Shown here one piece after another: positions 22,583-33,476 of a DNA stretch of 64,000 nt. The stretch lies in NCBI GenBank assembly GCA_003255025.1, contig QANY01004052.1:372001-436000 (forward strand). Reading direction: 5' to 3'. The translations under genes and the position numbers were made by a program. How positions within the stretch are numbered: position 1 is the stretch's first letter; every line of letters starts with the position of its first letter. Source of the DNA: Datisca glomerata. Taxonomy: Eukaryota; Streptophyta; Magnoliopsida; Cucurbitales; Datiscaceae. The notes under the pieces were generated by a model. That model worked only from the letters and a program-made list of their open reading frames with translations, did no database searches and was not told the origin of the DNA.

Positions 22583-23319
22583 TCTTATGGGCATTTCTTG
22601 ACTATCAGTAATATGACATCACGTGCCACACCGCACAAAGAGATTTACGCCAGATAAAGGCATTAGGGGTCGAGCTCTCAAAGGGAGGAGGCTAGCCTAG
22701 CCAGGCCATTTTTTAGGTAGCTCGGGCTGGCATCGAGCTACACCAACCTTAGCAGACGAAGAACGACAAGAACGAGGTCAAAAGAGCTTGGCTGATTTTG
22801 TGCCAGAATTATCATTACTCGTCGAAAGCAACACTCCACGTGGCATTTCCTATTTGAACCGTACGCCTGTTGGGTCACATAGTCATGATGGAGTGTCAAA
22901 TCACCTCAATCGGTCGCTTCATCCATCTAGCATGATCAATGGAAAATCATCATTAAATAATGTATATCTCGTAATGTCAGCTTAGGGGACAAATACATTA
23001 AATATAACCTCCAACTCGTCATATCAGGAATGGACCACCACGTCACCAAGGCTTCTTCGACACGCTTCTTTCTCTGAGGATTCATGTATAAATATTCTCA
23101 CCTACTCCAGAAGAATGTAAGCTATTCTCCCTTTAGGAAAATTCTGTCAAATTTCTATTAGGATACTGACTTAAGCATCGAAAACCCTTAGGCGGTGAAA
23201 CAACGTGACGTTCTTTGAGTTCTTTGTTTGTGTTTTACAGATTTCAAGGTTAAGAGGATTCCCAACCAAAAGAGGGAGCTCATGTATTCTTACTTACTGA
23301 TGAGATTTTTCACTCAACA
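22583..23319 (+). repeat. Gypsy-A 3' LTR
   Basis: This is the partner of 11554-12263. It starts TCTTATGGGCATTTCTTGAC (TG degraded to TC) and ends CACTCAACA. The preceding GACTGGGGCAAC is the polypurine tract. Confidence 0.9.
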
Positions 23320-24689
23320 GCGTCACCCCTTTTGAGGCTTTGGGTTTTTTTTTTTTTTTTTACAGTTTTTGATAAGGTTGGGTCAAGACTACATTTATGT
23401 GTTTCATTCTTAAAGATTTTTTCAATGGATTGATGTCCGAAAAATTTTCAAGCAAGTCCATTCAAAACTATTTTGGGGATGATGTTTGTTATGTATATTG
23501 TGGAGCTATGATATTTTATAATTTTTAATTTCTTGTTCGTGTTGTTTTAAAGGATTTTCTCTTTATATAAAGTATGTTTTAGGACTTGACACTAATACTA
23601 GTTGCGTTACTTTGTAATTGATGTAATTTCTCTTATATGGATCAATGCATCATACTCTCTTTAGAAAAATCATTGTCTCATTACATGTAGAATTTAGTAT
23701 TCGATTCAGTTATTGAAAACTAAAAAATGTTCATTCTGTACCTTGTAATTGTTAAAACATAAAACTAGATTATCTACTATAATTTATACTATTAAATTAG
23801 AGGGCTTGATAAATGCCTCCGAAAAAACAATATTTAGGAATTTCTTTAGTGTTGAAAATTCTAGATTGCATTTGGTAATTGAATTATTAGGAGTGGTATC
23901 AAAGAGAATTAAATGATTAAGCATGTATGATTATCATGACAAATTATTAGGAATAAAAGATTTCCATATTTAGCATTGATTACTTACACAAGTTTTTTTG
24001 CACGAAGATAACATTATAATAAGATAAACAACTTCAAAGCTATTGATTAGAAAAATAGTTTTTAAAATAGATTGAAGTCTAGATCTCTACTTATAAAATT
24101 TGAATTTAATAAACCTAGTGACTATTAAAATAAAAAAAGTTACTCTTTTTAAATATCTTTAATTTGATAGTGGTGTAAAATTTATTTTGTACATTTAAGG
24201 TATATTACAACATAGGAAAAAATAATTTTCTAATTAGTGTTGTCATGTGTTTCTGACTAATCAATACGACTATCTAGTTTACATCATCATACTAACTAAC
24301 TGATAATAAATAAAATAAGAAGCTACAAACTTTTAACTAGTGTGATTTTTTATATAAAATATTTAAACTATAATTTGAAAATATTATAAAATTTAATACT
24401 TGGGACTATTTAGGTGTTTTAAAGATAAAGAACTTCTCTTGGGAGGATTACACGAAATAAATAAATAAAAATTTGAAACTCTGCCCACTTTTTAATCAAA
24501 TTGTGTCAAATTATCTAAAAATAATAATGTCATTTTTTACACTATAAAATATTAAATTACCCTCAGACCCGTTTAACATTTTAACGTTATGATTAATACT
24601 TATTAAATTATAGTCTAGTAAAATATTTGCTAGAACACGATTTAGTAAACACTAAGTTCAATAAAAAAAATTCTACATTAACGAGACAA
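23320..24689. other. AT-rich intergenic DNA
   Basis: About 1.4 kb with a poly(T) run of 18 bases at 23347-23364 and no protein likeness in either strand. I see nothing definable in it. Confidence 0.4.
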
Positions 24690-25080
24690 CTTAATATTAT
24701 TTGTTGAAGCCGAAGATCGCAACAGTGCTGATACTTGACTTCTTTGATAAGTATGGTCATCCTTGTGATGGAGGAACTGTAAAACACAAACAAATAACTC
24801 AAATATGAGGTAAATCGGGGGTGGTTGTCTTGTGTAAGAGCCTCTGATATCTAAATCAGTATCTTGCTATCATTTTGATAGAGTTTCCTTAAAGAAGAAA
24901 TGACCTACCGTTACTGTGAATAAGTGGATGTCTTTATACCTGAGTACTTGGGTGGAAGAAAGCGTGTCGAAGGTTCCTGGGAGCGTGCTGGAGAGTTTTC
25001 TCGAGACAAGATATAATAATGTTATTGAACGAGTATAAATTCCTTAATCCGTCGTGTCACTGAAAATTTAAGGAATAGAA
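24690..25080 (-). repeat. Probable Tat-type LTR remnant upstream of the USP gene
   Basis: Read on the minus strand, GGTATAAAGACATCC is followed by AAGATACTGATTTAGATATC and then TTTGTTTGTGTTTTACAGTT. The same order of words (TATA, GGATACTGACTTAAGCATC, TTTGTTTGTGTTTTACAGAT) is found in the R-U5 part of the Gypsy-A LTR at about 23090-23245. GC content is higher than the flanks. No partner LTR or interior is present, so it is a solo or truncated LTR lying opposite to the USP gene. Confidence 0.45.
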
Positions 25081-25180
25081 AGAAGAAATTACATGATATT
25101 ATTTTTCAGCCCGCCACATAATGTTCTCTTCTGATAATCATAGGATTTAGGAAGTTTGGAGGCTACCTGATATTATTTTT

Positions 25181-25286
25181 CACGTGAACATCACGTACTG
25201 ATGACCGTTTTGCTCAAAACAAAAAATCCGATCAAATCCAATTTCCTCGTAACCTTACACGCATAGCAATTGAAAGACAGACGTGG
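25181..25286 (+). promoter_or_regulatory. G-box and ACGT cores in the USP promoter
   Basis: A perfect G-box CACGTG lies at 25181-25186, a second ACGT core (CACGTA) at 25192-25197 and an ABRE-like ACGTGG at 25281-25286. All are within 260 bases upstream of the USP start codon. Clustered ACGT elements bind bZIP factors and are typical of ABA- and stress-responsive plant promoters, which would suit a universal stress protein. No experimental evidence is available here. Confidence 0.45.
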
Positions 25287-25441
25287 ACGGCTCTCATACA
25301 ACTGTTCTGTCAGAAACTCGGTCACCTCTGCGATAATTATGTCGGCATTTTTATTCACGGAACTCTTGTTTCTCTGATAAAGAAATGGGAGTTGACTCTC
25401 TTCACACAGGAGAGTAGTAGAACTAGAAGCTAGCTCTGAAA

Positions 25442-28400
25442 ATGGCGAAAGACAGGAAGATAGGGGTGGCTCTTGACTTTTCAACTAGCAGCAAAAACGC
25501 ACTGAAATGGGCCATTGATAACTTGGCTGACAAGGGTGACACTCTTTTAGTTATTCATATTAATCCCAATTCTCTCGATGAATCTCGCAACCAGCTTTGG
25601 GCTGAATCTGGTTCTCGTAAGCTTATCTTTCTCTTTTTATTTTCACTTCCCTTTCTGTTTTTTTTTTATCTGAAAAAGCATAATTTATTGGGGCCGGCAG
25701 CTTTGATTCCCCTGTTGGAGTTCAAAGATCCTGAGACTACTAAGAAATACGATATCAAAACCGACGTTGAAGTTCTTGATATGCTCGACTCTGCTCGGAA
25801 AGAGGTATACTGTTTTAAAATATTTAACAGTTTATTCATTTATTCTGCTTAGTCGTTTCGTATAAATGGAGACATACACACACGCATAAATATATACACA
25901 GGTGAATATTGTGGCAAAACTGTACTGGGGAGATGCTAGAGAAAAGCTTCTGGAAGCTATTGAAGATCTTAAGCTGGACTGTCTTGTTATGGGAAGCAGA
26001 GGACTCGGCACCATTCAAAGGTATATTAACATATTTTAGTAGTCTAAAGTTGACGCAGATAATTAAATAATTAAATAATTAAATCGCACGTTAATACTTG
26101 ATATGATTAGAGAAGAATGCTCTGCAAACTTAGAATTCTCATTAAACTTAAACAAGGAAATACACTTACTATATATAGACTAAGAACCATGCACAAATAA
26201 TAACATAATTGTAATAATAGTTACTAACTGAAGCGTAGCAGGAACAAACAGAAATAACAGAAACTAACAATATAATAGCAAAAATTAACTACTCTCTCTA
26301 ATACCCCTTCAAGTTGGAAGTACATTGAATAACTTTCTGCTTGCTTTTATGAGCAAGAAACCTACCTTCGGGAAGAGCTTTTGTTAATATGCTAGCAACT
26401 TGAACTTCATTGGGAAGATATTGAATACAGAGTTGTTTAGCAACAATTTTCTCCCTGATATAGTGGGCATCGAGCTCGATGTGCTTCGTCCTAGAGTGAA
26501 AATTGGGTTTGCAGCAAGCATCCCAGCACCTAAATTGTCACACCATAATATTGGACAGTTGTTAACAGTGAAACCAAGTTCAGAAAGGTGAGACTTGTGC
26601 CAAATAAGCGTTGTTGTCGCTTGAGACAATGATATGTACTCGGACTTTGTACTGAATCGAGCAACAACATATTACTTTTTAGAGCTCCAAACAATGAGAT
26701 TCTTGTCAAGATAGATACAATAGCTTGAAGTTGACATGTGATAATCTATGTTGCTGGCCCAATCAGCATTAGTGAAACATTTTAAAGACAAGGAAGCGGC
26801 TGATGTGAAAAGCAAACCATAATCAATGGTACCTTTTAGATACCTTAAGAGACATTTGCAAGCAGTCCAATGTTCATTTGTGGATGAACCCATATCAGTC
26901 CAATACTGATTCAAATTCACACATTTTAGATAGAAAAGACTTTAGTTTAAAAATGCCATGTTTAGACCTAGTGATCATAGGATGATGAGACTCTTTTGAA
27001 ATAGAAACTATAGGAGAAGATTGAGACTGATCACTAGGTAAAGGCAATGTTTGATTTTCAGGAGAATTGGTCAAATTCTGATTTTTAGAACTATTAAAAG
27101 GGTCAACATGTAAATGTACACTATAAGCATCAGTAGAAAAGTCATTTGCAGAATTAGAACTAAGAGAAAATGAAGAGGAAGATGGACTGACTTGTGAGGA
27201 TGAGCCCTGTACTGGAACACTTTGAGATGAATCTATATCATATGCCCTGTGACCACTTTTGTGACCACTTTTTGATTTAAAAGGATTTTGAAACGAAATA
27301 GGATAAGAAGAGAGAAATGTGGAACAATTGTTAGTTCATGAACTTACTAGTCCTTGATAGGGAAAGTCTGTTTCATGGAAAGCTATGGTAGGTGAAATGT
27401 TGATTCTACATGTTTTAGGATCAAGATACTGATATCCTTTATGAAAATGAGAATAACCAAGAAAAACACAATGAATGGTATGAAAATTGAACTTATGCTT
27501 GTTATATGGTCTGGTATAGGGAAAACAAGAACAACCAAAAGTTCTAAGAAGTTGATAGTTTGGTGTTTTAGTGTAAAGAAGTTCACTAAGGTGGCCTGTT
27601 TTTCAGAATGTAAACAACAGTATTAAAAGACTCCCACCAAAAACTAAGTGGAAGTTGAGCTTGAGCTAGAAGAGTCAAACCTGTTTCAAAAGTTTGCCTA
27701 TGTTTTCTCTCTATCTTGCCATTTTGTTGGTGAATATATGGACATGAATGTCTAATAATGATGCCAAGATGATCTAGAATAGGTTTCAAGTTTCTAAATT
27801 CACCACCCAGTCTGTTTGTATACCTTTGATCGTAAAATTAAACTACCTTTCGACATAGGGGATAAAATGAGTGAAAACAGTTTTGGCATCAGATTTAAGT
27901 CTTAAAGGAAAAATCCAAAAAAACTTAGTAAGACCATCAACTAAACTCAAATAATACCTAAAACCTTGTAAAGACAACAAAGGGGCAGGTCCCCATAAGT
28001 CAGCATGACAAGTTCAAAAGGAGAAGAAGTTTGTTGTTTAGCAGAAGAAAAAGAACACAATTTCAGTTTGCCAAACTTAGAAGCTATACAAAAAGAAGGA
28101 ATTGAACTAGAAGAAGAAATTATATTGCGTTGAATTATGGGTTTTAGAACCTTGCTTGAGGGGTGCCTAAGTCTTTGATGTAGAATATTTACATCAGTAC
28201 ATATTGCAGAATTGAAACAAAGAATACTAACAACAGAATTATTACAAGAATTCAAAACAGAAACACCTATAAACAGTTTAGGAAACTTATTATAACAACT
28301 AGACTGCATTTGAGTAGAGAAAACAATGTAAGAAGTAGCAATGTAACCATCAAGATCATTATTGGCAGGAGTTGAAGAAATGATGAAGGACAACTTTGAA

Positions 28401-30342
28401 GAGTGGACTTCTTGAGAACAAAATGATATAGACCATCTTTAAGTACTCTTGTAGAAGAACCTTCCTCGTGCTCTTGTCCTTAATGAAACAAAAATTTGAG
28501 TCAAATTCTATGATGATATCATTATCAGTAACAAGTCTAGAAACACTAACAAGATTCTTGGTGATAGATGGAACACAAAATCTGAGTTAAAGAAAGAAAT
28601 AGAATTTGAGAATCTGAATTAGACTTACATGAGTTAGAATATGTTTTAGTTAGTAAAACATTTGAACTCCAACATGAGAGATTGGTAACAACTCATCATT
28701 GCCAACCATTATCTTTCTTTCACCTTTATAATCTATTTTGATTGACATATTTTCCATATCTGAAGTAACATGATTTATAGCCCAACTGTCCATGTATCAG
28801 GAGTTATCTGAGACTAAGAAAGGAGAATCAAGGTAGACAGTTATGTTTGAGCTCCCAAAATTGTTGCCCTATGACTAAGATTGCTAAGGAGAGTACTTTG
28901 ATTGTTGAAACTCAAAATCAAACATGTTATAACAAGTATAGGCACTATGGCCAATACGTCTGTAAATCTGGCAGACTAGTCTAGTAGGCATACCCCTGCC
29001 ACGACCACAACCTCTACCCTTAGAGGTTGAGTTGCCTCTAGGATTGAAATTGTTATTGCCACGACCCATTTGATTGTTAGAAGGATAAAATTGTGCAGCA
29101 TTGGCAGAGGGACTTGAACTATCAACTACTGCACTTACAGTGGAGTTATTGTGCTCCGACGCATTTCTTGGCTCTGAAGAAGAAACCGATCCTCTTGAAT
29201 TGACACCAAATCTTGCCTAGAAGTTAAATTTATAAATACAGAATCATAGTCAGTACCAAGACCTCCCAGGATGTACAACAACAACTCTTTATCTGTAATA
29301 TTCTGTCCAGAAGCTTCCAAGTTGTCAGCGACCGATCGCATCTTCAAAACATAATCATTTATGCTTAAGGATCCTTTCTTGGTTGATTGAAGTTGGAGAT
29401 GAAGCTTCAACAATCAGGATTTTGATTTTATGGCGAACAATCCTTCAAGAACTAACCAGACTTCATTCAAAGAACCAAATTGAACCACATGACCATACAT
29501 TGATTTAGTTATAGAAGACAATAACTAGCTTAGCAGATATTGATCGATACATATCCAAAGTAAGAAAATATGATTGAGGGATGTTGCAGAAGAAATAACC
29601 CCATCAGAATCTTTAGTGACCTTTGTGATGGATTGAAGGTTGCACAGTTCTGCCAAGAAGAAAGTCCTCCAAGCCATAAACACGGACATAAGAAACAATC
29701 TGAGAATGCCAAAATATGTAATTTCTACGATCAAGGCGAATATGAATAGGAATGAGATTCTTTGGAATCATGTTCTCAAGATCAGAGAGAGCTTGAGATT
29801 CAGAGGAGATTGATGTTGAAGACATCACAGAAAAGCTTGAGAATTACAGAAATGGAAGAAAGATGAGAAGAAGAAAGAAGAAGAAGGGAAGAGCTTCGAA
29901 AAAAAATTTCAGTGCTCTGATACCATGATATGATCAGAGAAGAATGTTGTGCAAACTTAGAATTCTCATTAAACTTGGACAAGTAAATACACTAACTATA
30001 TATAGACTAAGAGCCATGCACAAATTATAACCTAACTGTAATAATAGTTACTAACCGAAGCCTAACAGAAACAAACAGAAATAACAGAAACTAACAAATA
30101 ATAACAAAAACTAATTACCATTTCTAATCATACTCATTTTATCATGAATTTGAGTCAACCAAGCTTGATCAAATTGAGCTTGATCAACCCCTTCAATTAG
30201 TATTAGAATTGACGATTTTATCATTTTAAGCATGTCTATTTATTTGATTGGAAACAAGATACTACTGGGGAGTGTGGGCAGCTACATGATAGCGGATGCG
30301 CCTTGCCCTGTGACTATCATTAAGGACTTAAACATTCAGTAG
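25442..30342 (+). CDS. Universal stress protein (UspA domain), 4 exons, intron 3 holding Copia-C
   Basis: Exons are 25442-25616, 25701-25804, 25902-26020 and about 30258-30342. Introns 1-3 start with GT, and the first two end with AG. The product would be 160 residues, the normal length for small plant USPs. It starts [20 protein letters not shown] and later has [20 protein letters not shown], then the USP ATP-binding signature G-2X-G-9X-G-S formed by GSRGLGTIQ joined to RILLGS across the exon 3/4 junction. Such cytosolic or nuclear proteins bind ATP or AMP and act in stress signalling. The ATG context is good (GAAAATGG). Copia-C enlarges intron 3 from about 205 bases to 4.2 kb. The final acceptor is one base out of frame (see exon 4), so the gene may be impaired. 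Confidence 0.85.
26099..26303 (-). repeat. Copia-C LTR (3' LTR in element sense)
   Basis: It is nearly collinear with 29926-30130, for example AGAGAAGAATG, CAAACTTAGAATTCTCATTA and CTATATATAGACTAAGA, with about one difference per 12 bases. ACCCCTTCAAGTTGGAAG follows it; its complement is the polypurine tract. Confidence 0.9.
26340..26935 (-). pseudogene. Copia-C RNase H region
   Basis: On the minus strand 26672-26920 reads [20 protein letters not shown], then [20 protein letters not shown] and [12 protein letters not shown]. 26384-26629 then reads [20 protein letters not shown] and [18 protein letters not shown]. These are the usual copia RNase H blocks, in two frames. Confidence 0.8.
26936..28393 (-). 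pseudogene. Copia-C integrase, joined to the RNase H region by an RT deletion
   Basis: The pre-integrase domain at 27947-28393 includes [18 protein letters not shown] and [13 protein letters not shown]. The core part at 27586-27789 includes [19 protein letters not shown], and the C-terminal part follows at 27360-27580. The linker [16 protein letters not shown] near 26945-26990 normally stands at the start of RT. Here it runs within about 20 codons into sequence that normally follows RT. So roughly 0.7 kb of RT is missing at one clean joint. Confidence 0.75.
28394..29828 (-). pseudogene. Copia-C gag and protease
   Basis: Gag begins at 29828, shortly after the primer site ([24 protein letters not shown] N-terminus, then [20 protein letters not shown]). 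It continues at 29135-29413 ([36 protein letters not shown]). A basic Gly/Arg-rich stretch and the zinc knuckle [14 protein letters not shown] follow at 28884-29069, with the second Cys as Tyr. The protease near 28750-28800 reads [12 protein letters not shown] where the family has DSGATNH, so the catalytic Gly is Trp. Several frame changes are present. Confidence 0.8.
29914..29925 (-). promoter_or_regulatory. Copia-C primer-binding site
   Basis: GCTCTGATACCA on the plus strand, so TGGTATCAGAGC in element sense. It is complementary to the 3' end of initiator methionine tRNA and directly adjoins the LTR. Confidence 0.95.
29926..30130 (-). repeat. Copia-C LTR (5' LTR in element sense)
   Basis: This is the partner of 26099-26303. 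It contains CTATATATAGAC, which holds a TATA box readable on both strands. Confidence 0.9.
30258..30342 (+). CDS. USP exon 4 with shifted splice acceptor
   Basis: The frame ATA CTA CTG GGG AGT encodes [20 protein letters not shown] and then IKDLNIQ with TAG at 30340-30342, the expected USP C-terminus. Exon 3 ends with a split codon (AG), so exon 4 should begin at G30258, which would put AA (30256-30257) where the intron should end in AG. The only local AG (30257-30258) leaves exon 4 one base short, and the frame then meets TGA about 10 codons later. Either the acceptor was mutated from CAG to CAA, or there is a sequencing error or an unusual splice. Confidence 0.7.
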
Positions 30343-30524
30343 TACTGAACTTAAAGATTGGCATTAGGAAATCGTCTATATATAATGTATCAAATTTCAA
30401 CACCAGATGTCATGAACTTTGTACACTCTTACAGTATCTTCCATATCTATTTTTGAAGTAAAAGAACGTTATTGTTGTAATTATAAATCTATCAAAGTTA
30501 TTTAGGAAATAATCTCATATTGAC

Positions 30525-31138
30525 TGATAAGAAATATTAGGCTAAGAATATAAGCTTAGAGCAACTTACAACTCTTAAGTTAGCTTTTAAGTTGGGTTAG
30601 ACTCTAAGTTTTTAATTTGGTATCAGAACCAATAGGATTCATACAATTTCTAGGACCTTTCAATAGGTTTCAAACCCAGATGAAGTTCTGACCGTCTGTC
30701 AAATAAAAAAGAACTAGTGGCTCTTGTAGGACTCTCAAGAAATTCTTCGATTTCTTTCGGAAGCAGATTATTATTCATCTTCTTCTCACGTTCCTTGAAT
30801 AGTCAGGATATTGAGGAATATCTAGCATTTAAGGAATCAGTTTGATCGACTCGTTCTGTTTGAAGAAAGGACGGATCCCAAAGAATCGATCTTTCTTTCA
30901 GTTGTTGAATCTATCTTTGATTGATCAATGTGTGGTATTTTAAACTCAAGCATGATTGCGTCCGTACTATATTTTTACGTGGTAAGGACCTGATAAAAGA
31001 CCGGCCTACACGAGACGAGGGTATTAAGGAAATTAACTCAGGGCGGCTGAGAAAAAAATATTTGGCTAAGAGTATAAGTTTACAGTAACATTCAACTCTC
31101 AAGTTAATTTTTGAGTTGAGTTGAATTTTAAGACTTTA
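30525..31138 (+). mobile_element. TRIM-like miniature LTR element downstream of the USP gene
   Basis: Two copies of an approximately 92-bp direct repeat (30525-30616 and 31048-31138) share TGAKAAGAAATATT-GGCTAAG, RTATAAGYTTA and CTCTTAAGTTA/CTCTCAAGTTA words. Directly inside the left copy is TGGTATCAGAACC, a Met-tRNA type primer site. A purine-rich CTCAGGGCGGC precedes the right copy. The roughly 430-bp interior has no recognisable protein. Size and parts fit a terminal-repeat retrotransposon in miniature. No target duplication was found, and the LTR bounds are approximate. Confidence 0.6.
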
Positions 31139-33206
31139 ACGAAAGTTTGCAATAAACTATTTTTACAATGAAACATGATATAAATAATTATTGAATCATA
31201 TGAAAGTAAATTATTAAATATATTAAGTTATTACTATTATCAATGTTTGAATAATAGTTTAATTATTTCCACAAAATAGAAGTTAGAGCATTTTGAATTC
31301 TTCTTAAATTATGTGCGTTTTGTTGATAGACTAATTTTCTACTCCCAGAGCTGAAATATGTGGAAAGTTCAGGCGAATAAAACGAAAAGCAACTCTCCGC
31401 CGATTTCCAGCCGTTTTACTCATAAATTCACTCATGTCTAAAATGGAAATGCCGAAACAATGTTTGTTTTAAAAACTCTGCTATCTCCCAACCATTCATT
31501 TGGAGGATTTATGGAAGCTTCTGGGAAGGTCTCAAGAATATTCAGACCGCATTGCAGCTAGCAGTGTACCACCAAATATCTCTAGAATCTTTAAGACCCG
31601 TTGTAGATATCTACATTCATTTGGAGGGATACAACCAGGTTGAAAAACATTTACACAGACGCGTGCCTCCTGGAAAGATGGGAACGGTGGTATAGGGTAG
31701 GTCCTTTATAATCGAGACAATTTTATCATAAGTATGCGATGCAATTTTGTTGGAGGCCAAAGATGAAGCTTTGTCGGCTTAGGTCATAGCAATTGGTCAG
31801 GTCTTGGAATGTTGCATGTCTGAATGTGAGAAGATTCCGGCTATTATCTCAGACTCGCTGGAGGTGGTCAAAGGATTACAATATCAAAAGAGTAATGTTG
31901 TTGATTGAAAACTATTTTGAAGACATTTTTTTCTTCTTCAAATTTTAAGATGCTAAATTTTATTTTGTTTAAAGGGACTGTAATTTTTTATCTCATCATC
32001 TAGGCTAATATGGGTTCTAAAGGTTTTTATCAGATCTGGTTTGATATGCTTCCCTATAAGGTTCCAGGATTTTGTAATGGTGTTTTTTGGCCTTCTATCC
32101 TAATTTCTATTGCTCTTCGGTTTTGATTATTTTATTATCAATGAAGATGGTCTAAAGATAGACTTTTAATCAAACGATAAAAGTAGTTATCAGTTTCATT
32201 AAAAATGTGTTCTATTTCAATTTTCTTCGACTAGGCTTATTTGACGTTGTTGAAAGAAATTAGCAATATGGTTCGTATAGATTTCTTGAATATACCACAA
32301 TCAGTGGTTATAGTTTATTTTGTGATATGTTCTACTCTCATTCTTTTATATGTGAGATTTTTTAGTCGAATATAATATATTTGTCGTGTATTATATGTGA
32401 TTGGCCTGTTATATTTTTTTCCTCTCTTCTTTCCTCTTTTCAATTAATGTGGAAAATCATTTTTTCCTACTTTACTTTTATTTAAGGGAAGAAACGATTC
32501 TTTTATAGGTTGAAGATGAATGTTTAATTTTTTTTAATATTTAACATATTTCTGTTAATTTTGCTATTTTAGGGTAAAGTTGACATGATTTTTAATGTTT
32601 CTGTTTTAGTAATTTTTGTGCATTTAATATGAAACAAAATAATATCTTTGTTTATCTGAATTCATCTGAGTTTCTTATATTTCCAGGAAACTTAGGACAT
32701 ATATTCTGTAATAAGATGCCATGTAATGTTGTTGGATGAGATCTCCGATTTTCTTCTTCAAGTACTCGACATCAAAGTTAATACTAACAGCAAAATCTGA
32801 AAATTATTATGTCCATTGTCCATCATGGAATTAAGTTTAAAATTTATCTTGATATGTCTAATTTTATGTGAATTTGTTAACCATCATGTAAGTGTTAATT
32901 TTACATAAATCCCGAGTATTCAACTAGTTTATCTATAAGAACTGGGCACTTTATCGGTCTTAATCCAATCCAACCACCAGCAATACATAAAAAAAAGAAG
33001 GAAAAACCGAAGTGCCATCAGTATTAATTGTAAAAGGAACAATAATAAAAACATTTCATGCCCGATAACCACTCCGGCACAAGTCTAAATTAATGCTAAT
33101 ACATATAGTAGTTAATGATTTTGAATTACTAACATTGGTAGGCTATCTATAATCTTCGATTGAATAAGTGACCATTAATTACATTCAAGAATTCATCAGA
33201 AACGTG
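31139..33206. other. Intergenic DNA
   Basis: AT-rich, with a slightly higher GC patch at 31340-31900 that has short coding-like frames. Apart from the possible RNase H-like scrap listed separately, I recognise nothing here. Confidence 0.35.
31732..31911 (+). pseudogene. Possible RNase H-like scrap
   Basis: One frame reads CDAILLEAKDEALSA, stop, VIAIGQVLECC, then AIISDSLEVVKGLQYQ. The pattern of EA-x-A followed by SDSxEVV recalls plant RNase H-like domains (RVT_3 type) found in non-LTR elements and small host proteins. The likeness is short, has one stop, and could be chance. Confidence 0.25.
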
Positions 33207-33214
33207 GGTCCAAC
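33207..33214 (+). repeat. hAT-2 target-site duplication, left copy
   Basis: GGTCCAAC, identical to 35687-35694. Confidence 0.95.
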
Positions 33215-33476
33215 TAGGGGTGTAACTAAAATCGAGAAAACTGACCAGACCGCCTGAACCGACGACTGGTTTTTACACTTCTGACGGTTCGTTCGGTTGT
33301 ATCTGTTAAAAATAAGCTTGGTTCGGTTCGGTGTGCGGGTTTTGTGAAAAAATTATCCTGAACCGAACCGAACCGAACCGCACTTATATATATACCTCTA
33401 TAATTTGCCCTAATTTCCCCTTATCCCACAACTCACACTCTCGCAGACCTAACCCCATCCACCCTCGAAGGACAGC

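Larger units (their letters stand above)
11554..23319 (+). mobile_element. Gypsy-A: Tat-type Ty3/gypsy element without RT/IN, carrying two nested insertions
   Basis: LTRs of about 710-740 bp lie at 11554-12263 and 22583-23319. Inside on the plus strand are a primer site, gag and a protease remnant, then a tandem array. On the minus strand is a long coiled-coil extra ORF reaching almost to the 3' LTR. Reverse transcriptase, RNase H and integrase are absent, so it was non-autonomous or lost pol. The antisense ORF is interrupted by hAT-1 (16131-17707) and a SIRE-type element (18057-21828). Without these insertions Gypsy-A would be about 6.4 kb. Tat assignment is inferred from gag words, primer-site type, tandem array and antisense ORF. 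Confidence 0.85.
26099..30130 (-). mobile_element. Copia-C: complete-ended Ty1/copia element with RT deleted, in USP intron 3
   Basis: Two 205-bp LTRs (26099-26303 and 29926-30130) begin TGATATGAT and end CTAATA/CTAATCA. The minus-strand interior holds gag, protease, integrase and RNase H, but the RT domain is missing. GCTCTGATACCA at 29914-29925 is the complement of the initiator-Met tRNA primer site and abuts the right LTR. The flanks (A)TACT on the left and TACT on the right form a target duplication. LTR length and gag type suggest an Ale/Retrofit-like copia. It lies antisense to the USP gene, so its LTR transcription would run against it. Confidence 0.92.

Noticed and set aside
23320..23364. 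Poly(T) tract as a possible SINE/LINE tail (minus strand)
   Set aside because: No target duplication or body sequence of a non-LTR element could be found beside it.
25832..26018. Minus-strand frames opposite USP exon 3
   Set aside because: Shadows of the USP coding exon and the CA-rich end of intron 2.
30525..31138. Cassandra-type TRIM
   Set aside because: The terminal repeats are about 92 bp and show no 5S rRNA-like promoter boxes, so only a generic TRIM call is made.
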